A stretch of DNA of 33,989 nucleotides from Listeria cornellensis FSL F6-0969 (GCF_000525855.1 NZ_AODE01000001.1:1-33989), one strand, 5' to 3'. Positions 1 through 8,996 are shown, counted from the stretch's first letter. Notes: generated by a model from the sequence alone, not told the origin. Translations and numbers: made by a program.

Positions 1-228
1 ATTTGTTGATGTTGCTTTGTTTTTGGAATTAAAACATTGCCCAGCGCTTGGGATGTCGAGACCCGATGCGATGGAGAGTATCGTTGTTTTTCCAGATCCT
101 GAGGGGCCTAGAATGGTATAAAAGGTGCCTGCATCAAATGAATAAGATGTGTCTAGTAAAATCGTTTGGCTTTTGCCGCCTGATTGGTATTTGTAGGAGA
201 TATTATTCAAACTTAGAATGTTTTCCAT
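1..228 (-). CDS. ABC transporter ATP-binding protein, N-terminal part (cut by window edge)
   Basis: The reading frame starts at an ATG (228) and runs off the window after 76 codons. It begins MENILSLNNISYKY, typical of MacB/LolD-type ATPases, and has a Walker A motif GPSGSGKTT at residues 41-49. It follows the FtsX-like permease by 17 bp, so the two should form one exporter powered by this cytoplasmic subunit. Signature, Walker B and H-loop lie outside the window. After about residue 61 the frame stops looking like an ATPase. Dropping one G from the GGG and one A from the following TTTTAATT restores a family-like VLFQKQSNINK, so two indels may be present here (inference). Confidence 0.85.
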   Translation of the reverse strand, partial: MENILSLNNISYKYQSGGKSQTILLDTSYSFDAGTFYTILGPSGSGKTTILSIASGLDIPSAGQCFNSKNKATSTN

Positions 229-245
229 ATTGGTTCACCTGTCCT

Positions 246-1668
246 TTAGTCATTTTTTGATAAGATCATTTTTGGTTGGAGCCTGATGATGAATAGGCAT
301 GGGAGTAAGGTTGCGATGATGACAACTAGCATTCCAATACCGCCAACTTCGACCATATCTTGTCTTGAAATGGTAACGTCCACAGAATCGATGGCTTTGC
401 CTTTGGGTTTATCGGCTTCATCGGAACCACCGAATGATGCGACCATTCCACCTGATTTTGGTTCATCAGCTTCGTCATCTTTGGCTTGTTGAACTTCTTT
501 TGCAAGCATCTGGTTCGTCACTGCCTGGCCGATTGGTTGGCTCGTGATGCAGGCCACGGAGAAGGCGATCATGCCGATAATGATAACTTCGACAAGGAAT
601 TGCCCGATGAGTTTGGCTTTATTTTCGCCGAGGGATAGTAGGACACCCATTTCAAAGCGGCGTTCGCGAATCGATAGTAGAACGAGTAGGGCTAAAATAA
701 GTCCGCCAGCAAGTGCCGTGATGACGACGATAATGTTCGCGAAGGAAGCGACATTTTGGATGGGTGTGATCATTTTTTTGTAGGCTTCGTCGTTGGCATC
801 CCATCTATAGAAATCTTTGTCCACTTCACTCACTTTAGAAGCGGCTTTTTTGAAGGCGTTGATGAGTTGTGGATCGGTCATGGTGTAAGTTGCTGAGGTC
901 AGGGAGCCGTTATGTGAAAATGGCATAGCGGCATCAACTGGCATATACATTTTATTAGCAGGCTCCATGAAATCTACAGGGAACTGTTGGGAACCGCTGG
1001 CTTGATTGCTTGTATAAATGCCATGAACGGTAAATTCGATGGGCTTATTGGTCTGCATTTCTTTTAGTTTGAACGTATCGCCGACTTTGAGTTTATTCTG
1101 ATCAGCGAAGCGTTTTTCGATAACAGCGAGGTTGCCCTTATCTTTGTTTGTAATGCCTTTTCCAGAGATGATTTTTTCTTTGCCCTTTTTAAAAGTCGAG
1201 AGGCCATCTGTGTTGTTCGTGCCGCTTAACATGAAGTCAGGCATTTTTGCTTGACCATCTGCGCCACCAGCGACCGTCATTCCTTTTCCGCCACTATCTG
1301 CGTCATCTTTTTTCCTCTGATTTGACGGGGGCTTTGTCTACTTTGGCGGCCGAAGCATCCACGAGATATTGATAACTGGCGACTTGCTCTAAGTCTTTTA
1401 CTTTGTCAATGCTTTCAAGTTTAAGTGGAGGGATTTCGCCGGGTTGTTTTCCAGCCTCCATATCTTTCATTAGCTTGTCCATGTTTAAGTTTAGCGTGAC
1501 ATCACCACCCAATTTCTTGCGGGCAATGTCTGCACTTTTTTCGGTAGCTGATTGAATTGCGAAACCCGCGAATACAAGGCTACATAGTACGAATAGTAGG
1601 ATGAGCATAAGGAGCGACTTACCTTTCTTAGCCCAAATGCTGATGCATGCTCTTCTGATAAAATCCAT
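246..1668 (-). CDS. FtsX/MacB-like ABC transporter permease (one frameshift)
   Basis: Membrane subunit of an ABC exporter of the MacB/FtsX type. It starts at ATG 1668 (MDFIRRACISIW) behind GGAGG, with a first membrane segment at about residues 18-40, a large extracytoplasmic domain, and three C-terminal segments including the RERRFEMGVLLSLGE motif typical of these permeases. The frame breaks at the T run 1308-1313: six A on the coding strand instead of five gives SEEKR-stop, while five restores SEEKDDADSGGKGM and joins both halves. The loop before the last segment carries an odd acidic/Gly-rich insert with two copies of a DEAD-PK pattern. It sits between a two-component system and the ATPase gene, which suggests envelope stress or peptide export; the substrate is unknown. 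Confidence 0.87.
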
Positions 1669-1735
1669 ATAAAAAAAACCTCCAATTTCTTTGATAAAAC
1701 TAACTTTACCGAAAGAAAATGGAGATATGATGGAT

Positions 1736-3189
1736 CTAATGTGTAGATTTGGTGGATTTGGATTCCCAAATGCGGAATAGGACACCGTGGTCTTGATTTT
1801 CGAATGCATAGGCCAATTTTGACTTCTCTAGGAAAGTCGCGGTGATGAATAGACCGATGCCACTCCCGCCTGTTGTTTTATTGCCGGATTTTTCGAGACG
1901 GTAGAAAGCATCAAAAAGTTTGGCGAGTTCTTCGTCTGGAATTTTTGGTGTATCATTATAGATGGAAAAATGCCAGCCGTCTGTTGTTGTGGTTAGCGTG
2001 ATGGCGATTGTATCATCGTTTTGGGAGTATTGGAAGGCGTTGTGAATGACGTTTGAAATCGCTTTTTCGACTAGCTTCTGGTTGGCATGAATGTGTATAT
2101 CTGGCGTGATTCGGTTAACCATGCGACGATTCGCGGCTTCAGGGTGCCACTGTTCTTGTTGGAGGCAATCTGTGATAAAAGTGGAGAGGTCGAAGGTAGT
2201 TTTACTCGTCTCAAAATCAGCGCTATCCACGCGCGATATTTCCAACATGTCTTGCACGAGCGCGGACATTTGTTCCATGGTTTCGTACGAACGTTTCAAA
2301 TAAGTGTCACGATCGCTGTAGGGGCCAACACGGTGAATCATTGCTTCGAGTTGCCCCATCACGGATGCAATGGGCGATTTTAGTTCATGCGACACAGCGG
2401 TAATAAACTGTTTTCGTGTCTCTTCCTGCGCGCGTTCTTTCGCAATTTCAGCTTCTAATTGAACATTGACACGTTGCAAATCAATCAATGTTCCTTCTAA
2501 TTCTTGCGCCATTTCATTGAGATGTTGCGATAATTGGCCGATTTCATCTGTTGAATTGACCGGCAAATTTTCAGAAAAATCAAGTCGCGCCATTTTGTTC
2601 GCCACGTCATTCATTCGAAGGAGCGGCTTCACGGTTCTTTTCGAGAAAAAGTAAGCCGAGATAAAACTGAGAATGAGCACAAAAATTAGGAAGTAGGGAG
2701 CAAAAAGAAGTAATACGGAAGAAATATCTGTCAAAGGTTGAATATTAATAAAATAACGAAATGTATAAGGCGCGCATCAATCGTCAAATTCTTTTCAACG
2801 CTCGTATCACCCGTGGATGAAAACGTGGCGACAGGAGCTTCCGTGGTAATGGCAGTTGTAGCTTTCCCCATAGAACTGATCTCGGTAAAGGGGATATAAA
2901 TGATTTGATTTATACTGTTCAATAGGAACGGCGAAATGCTATTAGCAGACGCAAAATCATCTATCGCGGTTTCGACATCTTCTAACGAGCCGGTTTTAGA
3001 CGCCGACACGACTAAGTTCGCGCCATTTTCTAATTTCTGTTTTTTATAGTCAAGGTAGAAATTTGGCAGGAATAAGAGCAACATCGCGTAAATCAGAGCG
3101 GTGAATACGAGAAGTAGCGCCAATGTGATGAAAAAAATCTTAGCACTGATTTTAGCGCGAATTTTAGTGATCCATTTTATAGCCAGCAC
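1736..3189 (-). CDS. Sensor histidine kinase (frameshifted)
   Basis: Membrane sensor kinase partner of the adjacent regulator. The N-terminal part (3189 to about 2770) has one membrane segment (IFFITLALLLVFTALIYAML) and an extracytoplasmic sensor region of roughly 100 residues. The C-terminal part has a second membrane segment, a HAMP linker, a HisKA H-box with phospho-acceptor SHELKSP, an N-box NVIHNAFQYS and a G-box GGSGIGLFIT. The two parts are in different frames. The switch falls near the GCGCGC stretch at 2769-2778, where removing two bases or adding one yields a continuous DA-PYTFRYFINIQPLTD. This is not a simple homopolymer error, so a real pseudogene is possible. The start is a GTG overlapping the regulator's 3' end by 26 bp, consistent with translational coupling. 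Confidence 0.85.
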
Positions 3190-3832
3190 CCCTCACTGTT
3201 TGGATTTTGTCGGTGGTGAGTTTCTTACGCAGGTTCTTGATATGTGTATTGATGATTTTCGTGTCGACGATGTATTCGTAATCCCAGGCTTGCTCTAGCA
3301 ACATTTCGCGGGTGAAGACGCGGCCCGGATTTTTCATAAGCAATCGCAAAATATCGAATTCTTTTCGGGTTAACTCGACAGGTTGATTGTGAGAGGTGAC
3401 TTGGAATGTCTCGATGTTTAGCTCGATTTCGGCTAGCTTTAAAACTGACGTGTCTTCATTAACTTGACCGGAAGAAACACGGCGAAGTAATGCCTCCACG
3501 CGTTTTAACAATACTTTATAGGAAAAGGGCTTTTGGATGTAATCATCGGCACCGAGTTCGAAGCCTCTTAGTTCGGAATCTTCTTCACCAAGTGCAGTGA
3601 GCATTAAAATTGGTGTGTCCGATTTTGTCCGAACGAGCTCACAAAGCGTGTAGCCGTCCATTTTTGGCATCATAATATCCATGATAATCAGGTCAAATGT
3701 CTGCGATTCAAAAATGCCGAAAGCCTCCATCCCATTTTCTGATGTAAGGACTTCGTAGCCTTCTGCCATCAGGAATGCGCGGGTGACTTCTAGGATATTC
3801 GGATCGTCTTCTACAACTAATATTTTTTTCAT
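3164..3832 (-). CDS. OmpR/PhoB-family response regulator
   Basis: A 222-residue DNA-binding response regulator. The receiver domain (1-115) shows the acidic pair E8-D9-D10, phospho-acceptor D52 in IIMDIMMPKMDG, T79 and K101. The C-terminal winged helix (about 130-222) shows LTRKEFDILRLL and the recognition region TKIINTHIKNLRKKL. I chose ATG 3832 because AAGGAGG precedes it; the longer frame adds MSRVFKEVF without support. The gene leads a regulator-kinase-permease-ATPase set on the minus strand, a layout typical of stress or antimicrobial-peptide-responsive transporters. Two direct repeats 11 bp apart in its own promoter suggest autoregulation. Confidence 0.93.
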   Translation of the reverse strand: MKKILVVEDDPNILEVTRAFLMAEGYEVLTSENGMEAFGIFESQTFDLIIMDIMMPKMDGYTLCELVRTKSDTPILMLTALGEEDSELRGFELGADDYIQKPFSYKVLLKRVEALLRRVSSGQVNEDTSVLKLAEIELNIETFQVTSHNQPVELTRKEFDILRLLMKNPGRVFTREMLLEQAWDYEYIVDTKIINTHIKNLRKKLTTDKIQTVRGAGYKMDH

Positions 3833-3862
3833 GAAAACCTCCTTGAAAACACGACTCACTTC

Positions 3863-3896
3863 ATTATAGCGTACAAAAGTGGAGTTACGGTGGAGT
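3863..3896 (-). promoter_or_regulatory. Promoter of the two-component operon with 11-bp-spaced direct repeats
   Basis: On the minus strand a TATAAT -10 box (3863-3868) has no good -35: the hexamer 17 bp upstream is ACCGTA. Exactly there, two copies of ACTCCAC lie 11 bp apart (3879-3885 and 3890-3896 on the plus strand as GTGGAGT). PhoB-type regulators commonly bind direct repeats with one-helical-turn spacing overlapping a weak -35, so autogenous activation is plausible. This is inference from pattern only. Confidence 0.5.
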
Positions 3897-3899
3897 AGC

Positions 3900-4619
3900 T
3901 TATTTTAAGCGTTGTGCAGAATCAAAGAAGACGAAGCGGTCAGGACGATGGCGTGATTCAGTGTATTCGAACATGGTTCCATCGGCGTCGTACACGTAGT
4001 TTTTGACGACTGCCAAGCAATCGTAGCCGGCTAAATCGAGGTATTGCTTGTCATCGGTGAGCGCTTTTTCAACGACAATGTAGCGCTTGGAAGTCACGAT
4101 TTTCACGCGGAGCTCTTCTTCAATATATTCATAGATGGACTGCGCGGCTTTTTCGGGCGTCAAATCACGCACGACTTTGCGGTCAAAATAGTTCACATCA
4201 AGGATTAGCGCTTCTTCTTCGACCAAACGTAGGCGCTTGATATAGTAAACGTCGGTTCCAATCGGCAACATCGTTTTTTCCGATAGAGCCGCATCCACCG
4301 TCAATTCTTCAAAATGAACGACTTTGGTCTGAAATGTTTTGTGGTTACGAGTGAGGGACTCCTTCATGCTCTCCACGCCACCAAACATGAACTCAATCGA
4401 TTCGTGCTGGTGAATAACCATGACGCCTTTACCGCGCACACTTTGTACATACCCATCTTTAACAAGTTCTGAAATCGCGCGTCGAACCGTGTTACGGCTA
4501 CAATGAAAGCGTTCAACAAGAACATGTTCTGTCGGTAACATTTCCTTGAAAGCGTAGCGGTCTTCGTCAATTTCTTTTTTCAATTCTAAATATATATCGT
4601 GATAAACAGCTTTACCCAT
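3900..4619 (-). CDS. GntR-family repressor with UTRA domain, TreR-like
   Basis: A 239-residue regulator. The N-terminal GntR winged helix (about 1-75) includes LPTEHVLVERFHCSRNTVRRA and the wing VRGKGVMV. The UTRA effector domain (about 95-235) includes ILDVNYFDRKVV, QSIYEYIEEEL and a C-terminal YTESRHRPDRFVF, which closely resembles the trehalose repressor TreR as I remember it. The start is ATG 4619 behind GGAGGG; the longer frame lacks support. TreR senses trehalose-6-phosphate and represses treP/treA, but no trehalose genes lie within view, so its target must be distant or different. It is divergent from cas6, with 154 bp between them. TreR identity is probable, not certain. Confidence 0.85.
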   Translation of the reverse strand: MGKAVYHDIYLELKKEIDEDRYAFKEMLPTEHVLVERFHCSRNTVRRAISELVKDGYVQSVRGKGVMVIHQHESIEFMFGGVESMKESLTRNHKTFQTKVVHFEELTVDAALSEKTMLPIGTDVYYIKRLRLVEEEALILDVNYFDRKVVRDLTPEKAAQSIYEYIEEELRVKIVTSKRYIVVEKALTDDKQYLDLAGYDCLAVVKNYVYDADGTMFEYTESRHRPDRFVFFDSAQRLK

Positions 4620-4773
4620 GTCTTTCCCTCCGATTTGGCTGATTTGTTTAAACAGCATCTGCTTTTATTGTACTAAAGAAAGTTTGATAAAGAAAGAGGA
4701 GGTTTTCATTGGAGGTATATGGCAAAAAGTGATATATTAGTATCGGGTGGAAACAATCAAGAGGAGGATTGGG

Positions 4774-5497
4774 ATGAGATTAAAAATAAATTGCGAGCTT
4801 AGTTCCAATAAGATTCCCGCAGACTACCGGCGTAAAGTCGTCAGCGTGATGAAGGCAGGGCTCTCAAAATCGAACGAGGCAAAATACAAAGAAATGTATA
4901 GTGGAAATAAACAAAAAAAACTTCACATTCTCTGTATACCTTCCAAAGCCAAAGTTTAATGGCGAAATCATTGAGTTAGAACAGAACAAAATCGTGATTA
5001 ATTTCGCGACGGCCGATGCCGAACTAGGCATTAATTATTATAATGCATTAATGAATGTGAAAGATAAACTGCTCCCATTTTCGCAAATGAATCAAATCAA
5101 GGTGAAAAGTATCCAAATTGTGCAAGAAGAACAGATCGTTTCGGAGCGTATGGCGTTTAAAACTTTGTCGCCAATCGTATGTCGCGACCACAACAAAGAA
5201 ACGAAGAAAGATTGGTTTTATTGGTGGGAAGAAGATGATTTTGAAGCTATTTTAAAGCGGAATTTATATTTCCAACTACGCGATAAGTTCGGTGAATATG
5301 TCAAATCAGATATTGACGCATTGGAATTTCGCAAAGTCGCGATTAAGAAAACTGTCGTCATTTGTTATAATCTTCACGTGGCTTGTTCACTCGGTAAATT
5401 TGAGCTTGTCGGACAGCCATACTTGTTGAATCACTTTGTCCAAGGCGGTATTGGCTCGATGCGCGGTATGGGTTTTGGCATGATTGAAGCGATTTAA
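4774..5497 (+). CDS. cas6: CRISPR-associated endoribonuclease Cas6, stand-alone (one frameshift)
   Basis: Cas6 proteins cut CRISPR precursor RNA within the repeats. After repair of one frameshift this gives about 240 residues: an N-terminal RAMP/ferredoxin half starting MRLKINCELSSNKIPADYRR, a middle IVSERMAFKTLSPIVCRD that matches the conserved Cas6 F-K-L-SP segment, and the diagnostic C-terminal glycine-rich loop GGIGSMRGMGFG. The frame breaks in the A run 4913-4920; seven instead of eight A restores KNFTFSVYLPKPKFNG. The start is ATG 4774 behind GAGGAGG. No other cas gene and no repeat-spacer array lies within the window. It may process RNA from an array elsewhere or have another role. Catalytic residues cannot be assigned with confidence. 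Confidence 0.85.
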
Positions 5498-5654
5498 AAC
5501 AACCTTAATCTAATCAAAATGAAGGCAAGTTTATAATAAGAAGAAGCGCTGTTTCGAAGACTTGGAAGGAGTGCTGTTTGGTGTGGCATTTATTTTCAAA
5601 ATAGGATGCAACATGATATACTAACGAAAGAATCGAAGGATAGGAGAGAATACA

Positions 5655-6323
5655 ATGAATGAAACATATCGAAGCGCCGAGCAAGCGGTAACAGGCGCAA
5701 CGAAAGCTGAAATTATGCAAAAAGTACTGAACTGGTTCGTCATATCTTTAGTGATGGCAACGCTTGGGACGGTGATTGGGCGGGGGATTCCGATGTCGTT
5801 TTATATTCCGCTTGTTGTTTTGGAGTTCGCCTTACTAATTGCGATGATTTTCGTACGTAAAAGCAAGAGTGCGTCTAAAGTTGGATACGGTTTATTATTG
5901 GCGTTTGCGTTTGTGACAGGGCTAGTATTGGCGCCAACGTTACAATATTATTTAGATGCAGGAGCTGGAAACGCAGTCTTGATGGCGTTTGCGACGGCAA
6001 CCGTCACTTTCACCGTACTCGGATTCGTTGGAGCAAAAATGAAAACTGATTTATCGTTCATGGCAAAAGGTTTGTTCGCAGCATTACTGATTGTCGTTGT
6101 TATTTCGCTGATCTCGATTTTTTTCCCGCTGAGTTCGTTGATGTCAACGATTTTTGCAGGGGCAGGAACGTTGTTGTTTTCACTGTACATCCTGTTTGAT
6201 TTCAATCAGATTATGAAACGTGATGTAACGATGCAAGATGTGCCGGTATTGGCGCTGAGTCTGTATTTGGATTTCTTGAATTTATTTTTGTTCTTGTTGC
6301 GTTTGTTTACGGGACGTAGCTAA
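5655..6323 (+). CDS. Bax inhibitor-1/YccA-family membrane protein
   Basis: A 222-residue protein with about seven membrane segments after a short hydrophilic N-terminus, ending with the family-typical ASP-like C-terminal segment LYLDFLNLFLFLLRLFTG. Bacterial BI-1 proteins such as B. subtilis YetJ act as pH-sensitive calcium leak channels; that function is carried over from the family, not shown here. Start ATG 5655 follows GGAGAG. It is a single gene closed by a strong bidirectional terminator (6326-6367). The 157 bp upstream of it, after cas6, contain no gene I can support. Confidence 0.9.
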   Translation: MNETYRSAEQAVTGATKAEIMQKVLNWFVISLVMATLGTVIGRGIPMSFYIPLVVLEFALLIAMIFVRKSKSASKVGYGLLLAFAFVTGLVLAPTLQYYLDAGAGNAVLMAFATATVTFTVLGFVGAKMKTDLSFMAKGLFAALLIVVVISLISIFFPLSSLMSTIFAGAGTLLFSLYILFDFNQIMKRDVTMQDVPVLALSLYLDFLNLFLFLLRLFTGRS

Positions 6324-6325
6324 AT

Positions 6326-6367
6326 AAAAATGGTCTGCCACATGAATTTTAGCGGCAGACCATTTTT
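6326..6367. terminator. Bidirectional terminator between BI-1 gene and M20 hydrolase
   Basis: A near-perfect stem, AAAAATGGTCTGCC pairing with GGCAGACCATTTTT, with U tracts available on both strands. It sits between convergent genes. Confidence 0.9.
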
Positions 6368-6369
6368 AT

Positions 6370-7557
6370 TTAATCTAACCCGTAATACCCCAACACAATC
6401 TCCGCAATCGATTTCGCCGCGACTGGGAGCGAATCTTCATCAATATCGAATTTTGGATGATGGTTGAAATACGGTTTTTCAACGCCTTTTGGTTTTGCTC
6501 CGACATAGAGGAACGTGCCGGGAATTTTTTCGAGATAGTAGGCAAAATCTTCGGAACCGGAAAGCATTTCGGCTTCGGATACGGCTGTGAGATAGTCGCC
6601 AAGCCCTTTTTGTAAGTAGTTTACGGCATCGCTTGTTGCTTCAGGATCGTTGTGAAGTGGCGGATAGTCATCGGTATAAGTGAGCGACGCGGTGATGCCA
6701 TACATCGCTTCTAAACCAGCCACGATACGGCGAATTTCTTTGTTAATCAGTTCGCGGGTTGCACTCGTCATGTAGCGAACATCACCTTCAAGCTCGACAT
6801 AATCTTTAATTACGTTAGAACTGCCTTTTCCATCGAAGGAACCGATTGTTACGACGCCAGTATCAAAAGGATTGAGGCGACGGCTGACGATGGTTTGAAT
6901 CGCGGTGACAAAATAGGATGCCGCTACAATCGCGTCGTTGGCCATATGTGGAGAGGAGCCATGTCCGCCAGTACCTTGGATGCCAAGTTTGAAATAGCTA
7001 CGACCAGCCATCGCAAAACCGCTACGATACCCGATTTCTCCAGCATTGAAAAATGGGAAGAGATGAATGCCGTAAATCGTATCGACATTATCTAAAAGTC
7101 CGGATTCTACGATGCTTTTAGCGCCTCCGGGAGCGGTTTCTTCTGCATGTTGATGAATAATTTTAATCGTACCAGGGAGTTCGTCTTTTAGTTGAATCAA
7201 GCAGTCGGCAAGGATTAGTAAATAAGCGGTATGTCCATCATGTCCACACGCATGCATGACGCCAGGGTTCTGTGAAGCGAAGGGGAGGCCGGTTTCTTCT
7301 TGAATCGGAAGCGCATCGAAGTCCGCACGTAATCCTAATGTTTTTCCAGGTTTGCCGCCAGTAATCGTAACGATAATTCCGTGTCCATTCCCAACTTCGC
7401 GTTCGACAACTACATCTTTTCCTTCATAAAATTTAGCTACGTAGTCTGCTGTCGCTTGTTCCTGAAACGACAACTCTGGGTGCGCGTGAAGGTGACGCCG
7501 GATTTCAATCATTTCTTCACTTCGTTGATCAATCATTTGCATTAATTTTGCACGCAT
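6370..7557 (-). CDS. M20D-family amidohydrolase (N-acyl-amino acid/peptide deacylase), copy 1
   Basis: A zinc-dependent M20D hydrolase of about 395 residues. Metal-ligand motifs are visible: MHACGHDGHTAY near residue 100, HQHAEETAPGGA near 136, the dimerisation lid with HGSSPHMANDAI, and the late SGSEDFAYY and HHPKFDID motifs. These enzymes remove acyl groups from amino acids, diaminopimelate or peptides; the substrate is not readable from sequence. I chose ATG 7557 because AAGGAG lies 8 bp upstream, while GTG 7566 is too close to it. It is 16 bp downstream of a clear paralogue on the same strand, so a tandem duplication in one operon. The usual HQPAEE reads HQHAEE here. Confidence 0.92.
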   Translation of the reverse strand: MRAKLMQMIDQRSEEMIEIRRHLHAHPELSFQEQATADYVAKFYEGKDVVVEREVGNGHGIIVTITGGKPGKTLGLRADFDALPIQEETGLPFASQNPGVMHACGHDGHTAYLLILADCLIQLKDELPGTIKIIHQHAEETAPGGAKSIVESGLLDNVDTIYGIHLFPFFNAGEIGYRSGFAMAGRSYFKLGIQGTGGHGSSPHMANDAIVAASYFVTAIQTIVSRRLNPFDTGVVTIGSFDGKGSSNVIKDYVELEGDVRYMTSATRELINKEIRRIVAGLEAMYGITASLTYTDDYPPLHNDPEATSDAVNYLQKGLGDYLTAVSEAEMLSGSEDFAYYLEKIPGTFLYVGAKPKGVEKPYFNHHPKFDIDEDSLPVAAKSIAEIVLGYYGLD

Positions 7558-7572
7558 CGTATTCACTCCTTC

Positions 7573-8754
7573 TTATTTGGTTGTATAATCTGCCACGATC
7601 GCGCCCATCGCTTTGGCTGCAATGAGCAGGGACGCTTCGTTGATATCAAATTTAGGATGGTGATGGGGGTAAAAAACGCCGTTCGCAGGCATGGCACCGA
7701 CATAAAAGAAGCAACTTGGGCGTTCCTGCGCATAATACGCAAAATCCTCAGAAGGCGGTTGCGGCTCACAACGCGTAATCTCAGTTACTTCTGCAATTGC
7801 TGTTTCTTGCAAAGATTTCGTCACAAATTCCGTCAATGCTACATCGTTCACAAGCACGGGATAATCGTTTTTATAATCCAAATCATACGTAACACCAAAC
7901 ATCACTGCCAACCCATCTAAAATACGGCGGATTTCTTTTTCAATCAACGTCCGCGTCGCTTCGGTCATCGCACGTACATCACCTTCAAGCGTCACTGCAT
8001 CTTTAATTACGTTAGAGCTGCCTTTTCCATCAAAAGAACCAATCGTGATGGAACCAACGTCAAAAGGATTGAGCCGTCGACTAATAATCGTTTGCAATGC
8101 GACAACGAACTCGCTCGTTGCTACAATCGCGTCATTGGCCATATGTGGTGAAGAACCGTGCCCGCCGCGACCCGTGATTTTGACTTTGAACGAGGCCCGT
8201 CCAGTCTGAATGGCACCTTCTCGATACGCGATTTCACCAGTGGGCATCGTGGACATGACATGAATGCCAAGCACCTCATCGACACCGTCCAAACAACCAT
8301 CTCGAATCATCGCAATCGCGCCACCAGGAGGCGTTTCCTCGGCCGGCTGATGCAACACAACAATTTTGCCTTGGAGCTGATTCTTCATTTCAATTAATGT
8401 TTCCGCTAAAATAAGCATGTATGCCGTATGTCCATCGTGCCCACAAGCATGCATCACGCCAGGGTTCTCTGAGGCGAAAGGAAGCCCGGTTTCCTCTTGA
8501 ATCGGCAAAGCATCAAAATCAGCGCGAATGGCGAGCGTCCGCCCAGGTTTGCCACTATCAATCGTCACGACAACGCCATGCCCGCCAACATTTGTCCGCA
8601 CATCGCAGTCCTTTCCTTTATAAAAATTTGCGATATAAGCCGCGGTATTCTCCTCTTGGAAAGAAAGCTCGGGATGCGCGTGTAAATAACGCCGTATCTC
8701 AATGATTCGATCCTGTTTTTCCGTTAACTTTTCCAATAATTGTTGCTTCATCAT
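7573..8754 (-). CDS. M20D-family amidohydrolase, copy 2
   Basis: First gene of the hydrolase pair, about 393 residues and clearly paralogous along its length to the downstream copy (shared RRLNPFD, GSFDGKGSSNVIKD and LEGDVR). It has MHACGHDGHTAY, the canonical HQPAEETPPGGA, HGSSPHMANDAI, and PSEDFAYYAQ in place of GSEDFAYY. Start ATG 8754 or ATG 8751; both follow AGGAGG at a workable distance. A role in recycling acylated peptides or amino acids is a family-level guess. It is divergent from the MFS gene, with about 240 bp of shared upstream region. Confidence 0.92.
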   Translation of the reverse strand: MMKQQLLEKLTEKQDRIIEIRRYLHAHPELSFQEENTAAYIANFYKGKDCDVRTNVGGHGVVVTIDSGKPGRTLAIRADFDALPIQEETGLPFASENPGVMHACGHDGHTAYMLILAETLIEMKNQLQGKIVVLHQPAEETPPGGAIAMIRDGCLDGVDEVLGIHVMSTMPTGEIAYREGAIQTGRASFKVKITGRGGHGSSPHMANDAIVATSEFVVALQTIISRRLNPFDVGSITIGSFDGKGSSNVIKDAVTLEGDVRAMTEATRTLIEKEIRRILDGLAVMFGVTYDLDYKNDYPVLVNDVALTEFVTKSLQETAIAEVTEITRCEPQPPSEDFAYYAQERPSCFFYVGAMPANGVFYPHHHPKFDINEASLLIAAKAMGAIVADYTTK

Positions 8755-8935
8755 GTCTCCTCCTTCTATATTAAAAGGTTTCTTCACCGTCCATTATAGA
8801 CGCATCATGGTGAATATATAAGAGCATTTTTGCTATCAAAACGGTTAATTTTTGTCCTCCCGAATATCGTAAAAGTAGCGATGAACAAAAAAGGGCGTCT
8901 TTTCTTTACTGTTTTTCAAATGTTTAGATAATTCC

Positions 8936-8963
8936 TTGTTACGATAAATTATGATGCTATAAT
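8936..8963 (+). promoter_or_regulatory. Promoter of the MFS gene
   Basis: TTGTTA, 16 bp, TATAAT, ending 33 bp before the ATG, with GGAGGAG as ribosome site. A weak match to the CcpA cre consensus (8967-8981, two mismatches) lies just downstream; I do not rely on it. Confidence 0.7.
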
Positions 8964-8996
8964 AAAAAGAAAGCGTTACATTCGGAGGAGAGAAAC

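Noticed and set aside
4913-4920. Programmed ribosomal frameshifting or transcriptional slippage at A runs
   Set aside because: The same +1 pattern hits unrelated housekeeping genes (trpS, gpmA, ohrA, oppA), so error is far simpler than regulation at every site.
4620-5654. CRISPR array near cas6
   Set aside because: I looked on both sides of cas6 for regularly spaced direct repeats and found none; the flanks are normal intergenic DNA and genes.
8967-8981. CcpA cre site before the MFS gene
   Set aside because: AAGAAAGCGTTACAT has two mismatches at consensus positions; too weak to claim without a scan.
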